The notes: generated by a model from the sequence alone, not told the origin. A stretch of DNA of 64,000 nt from Pictodentalium vernedei (GCA_031216915.1 CM062297.1:178860356-178924355), one strand, 5' to 3'. Shown: positions 38,401 through 41,659, numbered from the stretch's first letter. Made by a program: numbers and translations.

Positions 38401-38418
38401 ACGCTATATATGAACTAA
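4696..38418 (+). CDS. SLC1 family amino acid transporter, 3' part (5 exons; 5'-partial)
   Basis: Five exons, 4696-4822, 8931-9164, 20964-21158, 23756-23890 and 38256-38418, join in frame to give about 284 residues and a TAA stop. Every exon after the first begins by completing a codon left with two bases (phase 2), and all introns are GT-AG. The order of motifs matches the SLC1 (EAAT/ASCT, GltPh) fold: TM4-5 region, an amphipathic R-N-P segment, HP1, TM7 with an NMDGT-like motif (N154-A-D-G-S158), HP2, and TM8 with D232-x-x-R235-T-x-x-N239. Family members are multipass plasma-membrane, Na+-coupled carriers of acidic or neutral amino acids. Arg235, at the GltPh R397 position, favours an acidic substrate; that is inference. 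Odd points: the Na1 aspartate (GltPh D405) is His243, and HP2 glycines are Ser. The start and roughly the N-terminal half are outside the window. No frame break is seen, so it looks like a real gene. Confidence 0.9.
5034..5770. repeat. Dispersed repeat R, copy 2 (fewest insertions)
   Basis: It runs from CTCCCCTTAATTTTCTAAAG to AATTTGATTTTCATGACGCG and contains in order all blocks found split at 1840-4060. A run of about 22 C at 5222-5243 interrupts it. It serves as the empty-site reference for the SINE insertions in copy 1. Confidence 0.7.
6031..6113. repeat. Palindrome, family V, copy 1
   Basis: AGCTTGGTGTACCAAATGTTCAC-type arms face each other around a central CATTGGTG. A related, longer hairpin lies at 61206-61330. 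Confidence 0.8.
6114..8115. other. Intron 1 sequence without recognised genes
   Basis: Mostly unique-looking AT-rich intron. It holds a decayed hairpin MITE at about 6846-6915 (CCAATGTGTTCTATGCACCA and its inverse; relatives at 18398-18445 and 44590-44658). It also has a C-run/A-rich stretch at 7515-7565. I see no coding exon here. Confidence 0.5.
8116..8363. mobile_element. TTAA-flanked MITE (piggyBac-like)
   Basis: It begins TTAACCCCTTGCATGCTGC and ends CAGCGGGCTAAGAGTTAA, giving imperfect inverted termini with TTAA at both ends. TTAA is the target duplicated by piggyBac transposases. A central perfect hairpin AGTCATGGCTGC/GCAGCCATGACT is present. There is no coding capacity. Confidence 0.7.
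8430..8570. repeat. Hairpin core related to the TTAA palindrome family
   Basis: GAACGGGCTCGACGAG and GGGATCATAAGCTATGTTTTG match the loop and arm of the TTAA-flanked palindromes at 23.4, 40.6 and 51.3 kb. Termini are not preserved. Confidence 0.6.
8660..8882. mobile_element. TA-flanked MITE, family N, copy 1, next to exon B
   Basis: It ends CAGTCCACGGCGACTGTACTG followed by TA, and starts TACAGGGCTGGTCAC. Internal inverted pieces surround CCGGTGCTTCATTAATTA. Other copies lie at 24815-25059 and 56441-56671. The right edge is 48 bp upstream of exon B, where it could overlap the branch-point region. Confidence 0.8.
8931..9164 (+). CDS. SLC1-like exon B (TM5-TM6 to HP1)
   Basis: The acceptor is ATTTTCAG ending at 8930 and the donor is gtaagt at 9165. 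The 77 whole codons start LTPIGVASLI, equivalent to the family's W-x-x-P-V-G-I-x-x-L-I. They continue through E-D-P, a hydrophobic helix, and R-R-N-P-L-K-F-F (family K/R-N-P-F-x-F), and end in ATTS, the start of the HP1 serine-rich loop. The family SSSS tract is replaced here by Thr/Ser alternation. A MITE ends 48 bp upstream of the acceptor. Confidence 0.92.
9165..10009. other. Intron 2 start, with a weakly conserved repeat
   Basis: About 9500-9640 (CCCACCCGTCCCAGG, GGGAGATAATCGAAACTTAA, TTTCTAGCTGGACTGAA) resembles 23290-23420 near intron 3's end. The open frames across this stretch have no recognisable family signature and are not called. Confidence 0.4.
10010..10351. repeat. Dispersed repeat S, copy 1
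   Basis: From TTTCTAGCTTCAGACCTAAA to ATTACCTAGGACAAAT it matches 11998-12347 with scattered substitutions. The minus strand reads MTFGEVKTVKLQRN and ALIDLL. The same frame is largely kept in copy 2 apart from one stop, so it may derive from an unidentified element's coding region. Confidence 0.7.
10700..11081 (+). mobile_element. SINE, tRNA-type 1 head (copy D), full length
   Basis: The A box TGGCTCAGTTGG (10719-10730) and B box GGTTCGAATCC (10763-10773) fit the Pol III consensus exactly. The anticodon-loop-like CTGCAAG would be GCA, suggesting a tRNA-Cys-like ancestor (inference). The body, type-1 3' end and (AAAT)n tail are present. A 13-bp duplication ATTTGAAAATTGG flanks it (10687-10699 and 11082-11094). 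A G-run precedes the head. Confidence 0.95.
11095..11997. other. Intron 2 sequence without recognised features
   Basis: A 136-codon plus-strand open frame (11232-11642) lies here. It has no family motif, no splice context matching SLC1 and an unremarkable composition, so I do not call it a gene. Confidence 0.4.
11998..12347. repeat. Dispersed repeat S, copy 2
   Basis: Direct copy of 10010-10351, about 2 kb away. Differences are mostly point changes. The minus-strand frame contains a stop that is absent in copy 1. Confidence 0.7.
12480..12630. repeat. Short tandem duplication (two ~85-bp units)
   Basis: GAACTACATTAAATTGAACA with TTTACAGTGTT, and CTAGATAAGTCGAGACTCG-type flanks, appear twice in succession. 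Confidence 0.6.
12945..13095. repeat. Dispersed repeat T, copy 1 (palindromic)
   Basis: AATCATCACAAAATGCTTGG, CGGTTGAACCGATGTTCC and GGCCGATTG blocks recur at 21755-21898. Inverted pieces (CAATCGGCCGATTG; GGTTGAAC/GTTCAACC-like) suggest a MITE. Confidence 0.65.
13096..14182. other. Intron 2 sequence, nothing recognised
   Basis: AT-rich, with many homopolymer tracts and no motif, exon or element boundary that I can support. Confidence 0.4.
14640..15160. repeat. Internal direct repeats with hairpins in the small MULE
   Basis: AATCCTACCAGTACTCTATC and CAAAGGAATACATACTATTT occur twice, about 238 bp apart. Between and after them, ATTCAGGCATATTTGAC and its inverse form a stem. Confidence 0.7.
15253..15620 (-). 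pseudogene. Remnant of FLYWCH/MULE transposase (internally deleted)
   Basis: Reading the minus strand from about 15600, a FLYWCH-like zinc-finger end (STETTTYWWCPIRQKDNRCP) is followed, after a frame change, by a MULE transposase segment. That segment has D-F-E-A-A-I-W, then G-C-T-F-H-W, the C-x2-H motif found between the second and third catalytic residues of Mutator transposases. The first catalytic aspartate region and most of the linker between the two domains are missing. The protein cannot be functional. Such transposases cut and paste DNA with 9-bp target duplications. It sits inside the inverted iterons, so it is the relic of this element's own gene. Confidence 0.8.
15766..16185. other. 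Intron 2 sequence, nothing recognised
   Basis: No motif or boundary is seen between the MULE and the hAT-type MITE. Confidence 0.4.
16186..16655. mobile_element. hAT-type MITE, copy 1 (right end lost)
   Basis: It begins TAGGGCTGTCACGATT and contains the family's GGAATCGAT/TAATCGATTAATCG block and the inverted arms around GAACTTTTGAAC. It stops after TTCGACAACGAAAAATAC, without the terminal inverted repeat, against a LINE relic. Confidence 0.8.
16660..17930 (+). pseudogene. Degenerate LINE reverse transcriptase relic
   Basis: The pieces, in order, are an RT segment with G-C-I-V-S-P-T and the catalytic box HLLFADDLVM (16664-16897), a downstream thumb-like segment ending K-P-I-L-L-Y-G-C-E-L-W (about 17030-17185), and a C-terminal C-x2-C zinc-knuckle-like stretch (ICKNC ... 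EHFIMKC, about 17800-17890). Stops and frame changes separate them, and a 5S-headed SINE splits it at 17186-17440. It is an old, 5'-truncated non-LTR retrotransposon copy. The minus-strand relic at 37.2-37.9 kb has the same domain order and may be the same family. Confidence 0.8.
17186..17440 (-). mobile_element. SINE with 5S rRNA head (copy F), 3'-truncated
   Basis: On the minus strand the head reads GGTAACCGGTTCTCGTCAG, AAGCAACGTCGAGCCCGGTT and GGATGGGTAACTG, again a 5S rRNA derivative. The body continues to CCTGCCTGTGCTGCAGTGCG and stops before the conserved CTCCGGGTACTCCGG block. It lies inside the LINE relic. Confidence 0.85.
17931..18725. other. Intron 2 stretch with hairpins
   Basis: It contains half of a family-6.8-kb hairpin (18398-18445) and a palindrome at about 18588-18690 (GGAGATTTAATACCTGGATG and inverse). 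The remainder shows nothing recognisable. Confidence 0.5.
18726..20596. mobile_element. TIR element filled with ~170-bp satellite units
   Basis: AGCTCAACTTGACAAA at 18728-18743 is matched perfectly, in inverse, by 20579-20594, with TA at both outer edges. Inside, a unit with TTTGGCACACCCTACAGG, GATCGCTTTGAAACTTGG and GGGGTGACCTCTAGATGGGA repeats about nine times (near 18830, 19001, 19168, 19336, 19507, 19650, 19813, then decayed copies to 20450). Units decay towards the right. No transposase is seen. Confidence 0.75.
20776..20820. repeat. Poly-G tract
   Basis: About 38 G with one C, a potential G-quadruplex and a likely sequencing trouble spot, about 145 bp upstream of exon C. Confidence 0.9.
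20964..21158 (+). CDS. SLC1-like exon C (HP1 end, TM7)
   Basis: The acceptor is TTAACAG ending at 20963 and the donor is gtgagt at 21159. The exon completes HP1 (V-A-L-P for family A-T-L-P), followed by a C-E-E loop, a K-V-T-R-F segment and TM7 with N-A-D-G-S in place of NMDGT. In GltPh the asparagine and aspartate of that motif help form Na+ sites; both are kept here, while Met is Ala and Thr is Ser. It ends with LTIGDYFVI in the linker to HP2. Confidence 0.92.
21435..21755. mobile_element. hAT-type MITE, copy 2 (right part lost)
   Basis: It starts TAGGGCTGTCACGATT and follows the family to TTTTTTAATTAAT, where repeat T begins. The second palindrome arm and right terminus are absent. Confidence 0.8.
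21755..21898. repeat. Dispersed repeat T, copy 2
   Basis: It matches 12945-13095: AAATGCTTGGCAACAATCGG, TTGAACCGATGTTCCAGG and GGTTGAACACTAA. Confidence 0.65.
21900..23427. other. Intron 3 with decayed hairpin repeats
   Basis: A TTAA-family hairpin core lies at 22150-22300 (GGAACGAGCTCAACGAG). A short hairpin lies at 22885-22912 (TGCAACTGCAATGC and inverse). A (GT)n/G-rich tract spans 23003-23040. A segment at 23290-23420 resembles 9500-9640. No further exon is seen between C and D. Confidence 0.5.
23428..23678. mobile_element. TTAA-flanked palindromic MITE
   Basis: It runs from TTAAAACCCTTTACCCAACG to CGTTGGGTAAAGGGTTAA. The centre is a near-perfect hairpin: ATCATGTGACCCCTCGTTGG, GAACGAGCTCGTCGAGCTCG, then the inverse. 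It ends about 80 bp upstream of exon D. Confidence 0.8.
23756..23890 (+). CDS. SLC1-like exon D (HP2)
   Basis: The acceptor is ATCTGCAG ending at 23755 and the donor is gtgagt at 23891. The exon encodes the HP2 hairpin and the start of TM8: S-I-A-G-M-A-I-P-S-V-P-S-S-S, then VVILTSLNIP and EWF. In most family members the tip reads like G-x-A-G-V/I-P-x-A-G. Here the tip glycines are Ser, the most unusual stretch of the protein. The last codon is split and completed by exon E to give EWFLD. Confidence 0.88.
24003..24712 (-). mobile_element. SINE, tRNA-type 2 head (copy P), split by SINE E
   Basis: The minus-strand head reads GGTGGCTCAGTGGTTAGAGC (24712 leftwards). The body continues until SINE E at 24211-24572, resumes at 24199 and ends near 24003 with a GGGTTTAATGACAC-like 3' end. 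Confidence 0.85.
24211..24572 (+). mobile_element. SINE, tRNA-type 1 head (copy E), nested in SINE P
   Basis: The head (GTTGGTAGAGGTGCAGGCTG, GGTTCGAATCC), body, type-1 3' end and AAAT tail are complete. The host SINE sequence TAGTACACACC is duplicated at 24200-24210 and 24573-24583, which proves insertion into the older copy. Confidence 0.93.
24815..25059. mobile_element. TA-flanked MITE, family N, copy 2
   Basis: The start is TACAGTACAGCCGTCATGGAC and the end is CACTGTGGCCGTACTA. It contains ACCGGGCTGTACCCGGTGC near the centre. Confidence 0.8.
25065..25472. repeat. Dispersed hairpin repeat (full copy of 1.0-1.35 kb repeat)
   Basis: The arms TTACCATTATGCTGATGTAC/ACATCCACATAATGGTAA and CGGGTTCTAAGGG/CCCTTAGAACCCG surround a perfect core ACGACGAGTCGAAGACGAGTCGT. 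The right portion also occurs at 1017-1345. Confidence 0.8.
25480..25725. repeat. TTAA-family palindrome, decayed
   Basis: It has ACCGTATCATGCGATTTC / GGTCACATGATATGGTTTT arms, and the right terminus TTGGGTAAAGTGTTAA is kept. The left terminus is altered. Confidence 0.65.
25933..26685 (+). mobile_element. SINE fragment (copy G) split by a hAT MITE
   Basis: The body begins near GGAGACACGGTGGTTCTGTG, breaks at 25988 and resumes at 26453 with GTGTACTTGAATTC. It reaches a degenerate type-2 3' end (TGAAAGTCTCGTTAAACCCC, AATAAA). The head is missing. Confidence 0.8.
25989..26452. mobile_element. hAT-type MITE, copy 3, complete (464 bp)
   Basis: The termini TAGGGCTGTCACGA and TCGTGACAACCCTA are inverted. 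An 8-bp target duplication ATTAATGG (25981-25988, 26453-26460) is the hAT hallmark. The interior has ~75-bp inverted arms around GTTGCGAAGTTCGCAAC. There is no coding region. Confidence 0.92.
26690..27198. other. Intron 4 sequence, nothing recognised
   Basis: Unique-looking AT-rich DNA up to the MULE target site. Confidence 0.4.
27208..27426. repeat. MULE left terminal inverted repeat
   Basis: Starts GAGAAGGTCTACTTACCGAG directly after the target duplication and ends CTACTTGCCGAGAACAA. Confidence 0.9.
27980..29339 (-). pseudogene. FLYWCH-MULE transposase gene with one frameshift
   Basis: The gene starts at ATG 29339 (complement) and ends at 27980, about 452 codons if one extra base is ignored. 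The N-terminus has a FLYWCH-type zinc finger (Y-K-F ... C-Y-W-R-C ... C-R-A-K ... H-N-H, residues ~25-65). A MULE transposase core follows: first Asp in VVFGDGTFYSCP, second in MDFEVAARN, and the C-x2-H motif GCFFHF. An NNVDGWHSKIN motif comes next, where relatives often show E in this V-E-G-W-H-like position. The frame shifts at a T4 run (28403-28406, AAAA in the coding strand): three A would join the two frames perfectly at K-L-L-V-R-R. It is otherwise open, so the lesion is recent or a read error. It would catalyse cut-and-paste of the element's terminal repeats in the nucleus. Confidence 0.85.
30111..31418 (+). CDS. LINE ORF1: zinc-binding, coiled-coil, SGNH-esterase protein (premature TGA)
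   Basis: I take ATG 30111 as the start; the open frame reaches back to 30069 but without an earlier ATG. Residues ~60-82 hold a Cys cluster (C-x2-C ... C ... C-x2-C), likely zinc-binding. Residues ~84-110 are heptad-like. A long basic and acidic linker follows. From ~300 an SGNH/GDSL-type esterase begins: block I VVAGSSIVRG with the nucleophile Ser, and block III HVGSNN. TGA at 31416-31418 stops the frame just before the family's block V; the same frame continues 42 more codons, with GRDGLHLSRMG, to TAA at 31545-31547. ORF1 proteins of such LINEs bind the RNA as a chaperone; the esterase role is unsettled. Confidence 0.88.
   Translation: MMASKSVQTEVSMEVNTCNIAVQVNGANGVSIGVQTEVTGGVGQSRVGGATDGDIGLEVCKQCSMMYGDCRSMGYGEVCANCQEILRLLETIVKFEGEIAELKGKLGRAGLSGVTPVKMAFREGWKVVGGSKRKHGGRTFDVNEVGDEVGAARKVRRTDEGGPDRSNAVKRLAWTTKSGRKGGPEKQVDRGVKSKGSGECSTRNRFDVLDSEETEEEMEVVATDSSLGSRPGKRRRGPGGDQGSSPGSSGPGKRRRDKDRSNPRSKIPIPILTPSGAVGEEEDAVNNRRLEEINRARSKSKLVVAGSSIVRGIDKVVCGPDSKNRTVLCFPGAKVEDLRDRVDGIVAGSGPDPVVVLHVGSNNIRERKSVRLVDTYKDLISKLLSRNARIIVSGVLPVMGGGNERNSRIMALNEELGEHCKDLGVHFIDHWDSFW
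31592..35026 (+). CDS. LINE ORF2: AP endonuclease + reverse transcriptase
   Basis: 1144 intact codons. Residues ~24-265 are an APE-type endonuclease: YCNIQG, the catalytic-Glu motif LSETWI (~54), GDFNGH (~171), IDYILTD, and SDHNLI (~259). The reverse transcriptase spans ~500-780: NGKAGGTDEIP, NYRGISV, QNGFRKGR, FLDVKKAYDRVW, LKQGCIFSPILF, and the catalytic box FFADDMVLM (~733). Near 1053 a CxxC-x-H-x-C zinc knuckle (CQMCHSG ... EHFLLEC) follows. The enzyme nicks target DNA and copies the RNA by target-primed reverse transcription. The frame is already open upstream of the ATG and overlaps the read-on part of ORF1. Intactness suggests a young, possibly active copy. Confidence 0.93.
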   Translation: MHNTGAYQGYNNVPVMTKKQRFIKFGYCNIQGLHKKVSEISTMMDEGDFDIMGLSETWIRRDERVDQMKGCVWIGAGRTEGQKRGGGVGIYAKEELQPSLITDLTEARTQIPVSNEIVWAKIKLGSRSVAVGVVYLAVEGSKPEWNDSIYTTLRSNITELGSRGFSIVLMGDFNGHIGDKEEGIQGGDRKINTNGRKMLDLSKELGLKILNRDAKCKGKWTWERNDKKTIIDYILTDISVWREVIDVEIDDEGKNDLGSDHNLITVKIMGKKTNRDRNTFKEVWGLKQGADWKQFREKLKPNLECIPRNANVQSISDGIVNSLTEAGKECIGRVRVPTRELGYRVNEGLKKAIKERKVKCAAYRRSRKLKGVDNNDTRLMKGEYELARKKVNEMKDNNRKERNCSLARTIKKTGGSSSNVFWNWVNKRGKNSVQSIKVDGESTEDKGRIASELVKHWEKINDRRWGSGSPPKRNTLVEENLSNRVCSEITAEEVRNVVSKLKNGKAGGTDEIPNEFLKNGGEALIEVLTNLFNLALRKQEVPREWRESKVSFIHKKGDKEVLDNYRGISVSSNIGKVFCKVIYGRLEEVIEEKGFLGEIQNGFRKGRRVTDHLFTLTQLIESTKAEKKKMFLAFLDVKKAYDRVWREGMWRKLEGIGLGGDFVGIMKALYTDVQSQLSLGSITTKRVPMDIGLKQGCIFSPILFALYVKDLGDELIQSAEGVNVGDIKIPGLFFADDMVLMSRTEQGLEKLLEIVGRYGNTWRLELNENKSKVIPVGRKVDMTKRWRVGEFSIPEGESKQITVGETGEYEYLGVSINITGRGVYRNYSAKLILKGKRILNQLKLLGKNSFNKVFVGKTLWERVGLPSITYGTDVIPLNQTVTKKLENTQNDAGRWITGSSNAAALEAVRGELGWMKIKDRVDLGKLCYFNYLRNLPDNRWCKLMLDTIWNSNIETGWSKHVRELMDNYSIEVTNIEVGMKEGKRFVKERVMEDCNRNWRAGVSVKRSLQGLQYKEKPAFEKYLDGTFGGSLLFKLRSRSLELRGKIGRDGEKGCQMCHSGVVETLEHFLLECPQYIPHRIKFTGRIMQKWGEETKDRWLKGDTRERVGMLIEEIEKEEVRDTIKQFISECWEERRGRGGGVQGE
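35027..35096 (+). promoter_or_regulatory. LINE 3' UTR stem-loop and (ATT)n tail
   Basis: Outer stem TGGCC (35027-35031) pairs with GGCCA (35065-35069). Inner stem CCGC (35046-35049) pairs with GCGG (35059-35062) around a 9-nt loop. An ATT repeat tail follows. In related LINEs such 3' structures are recognised by the reverse transcriptase; that role here is inferred. Confidence 0.6.
35295..35415. repeat. GA-rich microsatellite
   Basis: GAGAGA tract, purest at 35375-35412, followed by A-rich DNA and a run of ~18 C at 35521-35539. Confidence 0.9.
35580..35993 (-). pseudogene. 5'-truncated LINE fragment (ORF2 C-terminus)
   Basis: The minus strand translates to V-G-W-S-S-L-E-N-K-R, HKMCNFYKILTG, NFLHELLPSRV, YNLRNASNFVP and FKRSFFPSCIEVWN. 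This is the hallmark stretch downstream of the reverse transcriptase in many jockey/CR1-like LINEs, ending at the Trp-Asn of L-W-N. A second, partial copy of its upstream part sits at 36038-36108. It differs from the intact LINE nearby. Confidence 0.8.
36160..36690. repeat. MULE subterminal repeat array
   Basis: Units with TTCTCGGCAAGTAG (36246, 36430, 36515, 36691), CCGAATGTGGGAATTAATAA and GGCTGGTTTAAAATTGTT (36163, 36319, 36589; also 35109) recur. They are diverged internal versions of the terminal repeat. Confidence 0.8.
36689..36917. repeat. MULE right terminal inverted repeat
   Basis: Inverse of 27208-27426. It contains a duplicated CCGAGGACAA 10-mer near the tip and ends CTCGGTAAGTAGTCCCACAG before TAAACTGGG. 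Confidence 0.9.
37195..37930 (-). pseudogene. Degenerate LINE reverse transcriptase relic
   Basis: On the minus strand: LNHLLFADDLVMISDSQQEL (about 37870-37790), NMLQLNVGK, then VKVQKALYSLF, and KLFDKLIQPIALYGCEMWG (about 37500-37440), then a frame-shifted C-terminal piece. Catalytic FADD is visible but the frame is broken repeatedly. It lies in intron 4, about 330 bp before exon E. Confidence 0.8.
38256..38418 (+). CDS. SLC1-like last exon E (TM8, C-terminus, stop)
   Basis: A pyrimidine-rich tract and TTGCAG ending at 38255 form the acceptor. The first base completes Leu, then D-R-V-R-T-T-S-N-V continues TM8, matching the invariant D-x-x-R-T-x-x-N-V of SLC1 proteins. The next residues M-S-H replace the usual x-G-D of the Na1 site. 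A short hydrophilic tail rich in K, D and E follows and ends ETLYMN at TAA 38416-38418. The 163-bp length restores phase exactly, which supports the assignment even though it lies 14.4 kb from exon D. Confidence 0.85.
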
Positions 38419-38603
38419 AGACTTATACATCCACTAATTACCAGATGCCTTCATATATTTATCTATGAAACGGTTTACCTCAATGAGGCCCGTAAAATAT
38501 TTCCTTCTAATCATCATGATAATATATTGAAGATGGGACCACTGGTATTCCTAATATGGTTTTCTCCAAGGATGGATATATACACTCTAAAATCATTTGC
38601 TGT
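38419..38603 (+). other. Presumed 3' UTR of the SLC1-like gene
   Basis: No AATAAA is present between the stop codon and SINE copy H. The first plus-strand AATAAA hexamers are those in the SINE tail from about 38801. Confidence 0.4.
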
Positions 38604-38803
38604 GGGGCACGGTGGCGCTGTGTACTAGGGCGCAATGCACGTCGATGGTGCACTTGTCTTCAATCAATGCTAACCCTGCTTGTGTGGAGTTAGGGAGTCT
38701 GGCAGTTGCTCGTCGGTTCTCTCCGGGCACTCCGACTTCCTCTACCCGTAAAACTGTCCGACACGAGGTGACCCAGGCTGTCGAAAGTGTCGTTAAAATC
38801 CAA

Positions 38804-38866
<63 letters not shown>

Positions 38867-38868
38867 AA
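38604..38868 (+). mobile_element. SINE, head-truncated (copy H), long AAAT tail
   Basis: The body starts at GGCACGGTGGCGCTGTGTAC and includes GATGGTGCACTTGTCTTCAA and a CTCCGGGCACTCCGAC block. A type-2 3' end and about 17 AATA units follow. Confidence 0.88.
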
Positions 38869-38966
38869 TCAGTTGCGTAAAAAATAACCCAAATCAACTG
38901 GGTTGAGTGAATATATTCACTCAACTCAGTTGTTTTGGGTTAATTTTTAACCCAACTGATTTTAGT
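38868..38966. repeat. 100-bp palindrome abutting the SINE tail
   Basis: AAAATCAGTTGCGTAAAAAA and AACCCAAATCAACTGGGTTG arms are inverted around GAGTGAATATATTCACTC. Confidence 0.85.
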
Positions 38967-38969
38967 ATG

Positions 38970-40595
38970 TAGAAAAGGACTTACGACGAGAGGGGTTGTT
39001 GGGAGTGGGGGCTACCTGTCCTCTATATTTGGATAAATCGCCATCCTTATAAGTATTTTGATTTGAATGTATGCCTGAGTTAAGGCGACTGTTAGAAAAG
39101 TGCGGTTGCGAAGATAGGTAGTTCTGATGGGGGGTTGGGAGGGTCGAGATCTGAAAATCACCAATGCAAACTAGCAATGCATAGAACGCCGTGGTTTACC
39201 CGGGAAACACATCTATCTGTGACGTTTGAAGACGACATGACGGCAGTGCACCGCTTTCACACATCATCAAACATGAAACAAAAGCCCTACACGAAAACTA
39301 GACACAGGGCATGAACTTTCCAATATTAGCGCTTGTTTTGCCAATAATAACAAAAGTATGTTTTAAATATTCAATTTGCACTGTGGTGAAGAATGTGTCA
39401 GGGGCGGACTGGCCGCATGGTCCACAGGGAATCTTCCCGGTGCCCCCCCCCCCCCCTATTGGGAGCTACGCAGGGGCCCCCAAATTTAAGCAGCCCAACA
39501 CATGTTGACGCATGAAATTTCGTGACCGAAAATGACCGAAAAGTCGAAATGGATCTGATTGCATAGACTGTCGGTTTATCGAAATGTCCTCGCAGTTTAT
39601 TTTAAACCATATTGATTATAAGCATGCGCAGACAAATACCAGGCATCTCAAATAAAGCGTAGGTGATTCTTCCAGATGGTTGAACGTGCTCAATGTTGTA
39701 CATACCCCCAAAGCTGTGGGGCATTTTGCGGCTATTTTTCCCTTAATTTATTTCCTAGCCAGGATGTTGAATGGACTAAGATGGCTAATCTCCATTTTTA
39801 AGGGCTTGGTAATTAGCCAGACAACAAATTTTTTTATCCCCCAAAAAGCTATTTACTTAGTATAATCAACAATAGTAATCATTTACCTAACAAAACGACT
39901 ACAACCGCACAGATTTTTAGCCTAAGTGTGGCTTCCTCGACTTCGCATGTTGTGGCACATATCTAATAACACCAAGCAAATGTTGATATGATTGAGGCCA
40001 GCTCTATGAGCTGGTTTCACGGATGTTAATATTTTGTATGGTTTTATTGTATGCTGGAAATGAAAAATCTGCTACAAATCATGAAATTCGGTATCTATGC
40101 GGACGGGCCCTTTTGAGCAAAGGGTTAAAAGATGAAGAATGCAACTCGTGAAAATGCATCTGTCTATGCCTTATGCCTTATGGTGCTGGCTCCCGATATT
40201 ACCTACTGATATAACCTTCATCTGAAATGTATTGTAATTGTACAATATAAATGTCAAGAATTGAATCTTTTCTGGATACCTCGTCTCGTATAACCTGTTG
40301 TCAAAAACCACTCCATATAGTCTTCCAATTAATTATGCTTTAAGTTGTGTGTCAGAACTTTCAGAATCTCCACGATTATTCGCAACGACAACGGGTACTT
40401 AGAATATGGAATGAGCTGGCATTTAGGTTTATCTACCTTGAAAAACCGCTGGATTTCTCACTGGACATACTGTAGAACGTGGGTCCTGAATAAATAAATA
40501 ATTTCCTCCCGCCTTGTATACACTTTCTTGAAAGAAAGAGCTACTATTACTTCCATTTGCTCTCATAGTTAGACTGCAAATAAACTGTTATTTTC
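38970..40595. other. Intergenic stretch, nothing recognised
   Basis: It has a C-run at about 39443-39456 next to GGGGCGGACTGGCCG, an element-end-like phrase. Otherwise no motif is seen. Confidence 0.4.
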
Positions 40596-40846
40596 TTAAC
40601 CCTTTACCCAACGTAACGGCCAAAACCGGCCAGCGCTATTCTCAAAAATCGCCAATTAATTTTCAAAATATTTTCATTTTTTGTCTCAAAAACATAGGTT
40701 ATGACCCCTCGTTGGAACGAGCTCGTCGAGCTCGTTCCAACGAAGGGTCATAACCTATGTTTTTGAGACAAAAAATGAAAAAATTTAGTTATTCAAGAAT
40801 TTTTTTTGCAAGTGTCGTCTGCTTTTCATGTTAGGTAAAGGGTTAA
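40596..40846. mobile_element. TTAA-flanked palindromic MITE, complete
   Basis: TTAACCCTTTACCCAACGTA at the left and ATGTTAGGTAAAGGGTTAA at the right. The centre is a long near-perfect hairpin through ACATAGGTTATGACCCCTCG and GAACGAGCTCGTCGAGCTCG. Confidence 0.85.
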
Positions 40847-41035
40847 GGGAATGTCGGGTAGACAGCCAATCTGGCTACGTCATTCCCTAAGGTGTGTCTA
40901 TTTCTGTAACACAAGATTATGTGAATTGTACTGTAAACCATTTTTGCATACCGTGAATAAAGAATTATCTCTCTATCTATCTCTTTGTGTACTGCCAATA
41001 GAGGACATTTTGATCGATATAACAGCAGTCTAGTC

Positions 41036-41340
41036 TGCCACTGATCGGTCAGATGCAAGGAAACAGCGTTCTTTCGGTTCGAAATATCGAAATTGTCTCC
41101 CATTGGGTCGAACAATGGACGACCTTATGAGTCTAGGGCCCCCTTTGGTGCACCCGTTTTGCCAAATGAACAACAAAGATGATACAAAAACGCGATCAAA
41201 AATGTCCTCCATGTGGACAGCCATTGATCGCCCAGATGCAAGGAAGCTGCGTTCTTTCAAGTCCGCGTCCTGGGCCCCCTTCGTTCGCTTCCCTGCTTCC
41301 CGGTAACATTTTTTGGCCCAGTCCACCCCAAGGTTAACTT
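41036..41340. repeat. Internal duplication
   Basis: TGATCGGTCAGATGCAAGG ... AGCGTTCTTTC (41040-41080) recurs at 41224-41262 with changes. Function unknown. Confidence 0.5.
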
Positions 41341-41659
41341 TTGTCGTCATTCGCATCGACTTACAAGCATACCAGAAAATAAGTGGTCAGATAAGGACAA
41401 TGTCAGGTGTAAAAAGGCCAATGTCAGACTGAGGTTTCAAATCATCAGTCAAAATGTCTGATGCCAAAATTATTAAGTTCAGTGATCAGAACATCATGCA
41501 TGCTGGAATCATGAACATAACTAGCAAGCCTAAAATTAATGATTATTGTGATTTCTGGTCCTGGCATGTTGGGAAGTGTGAAGAAAGTGACTCTACAGCT
41601 CATCAGTATTAACAGCATCTGAAGGAATATGATTTGATATAGCCATACATGTATCTAAA

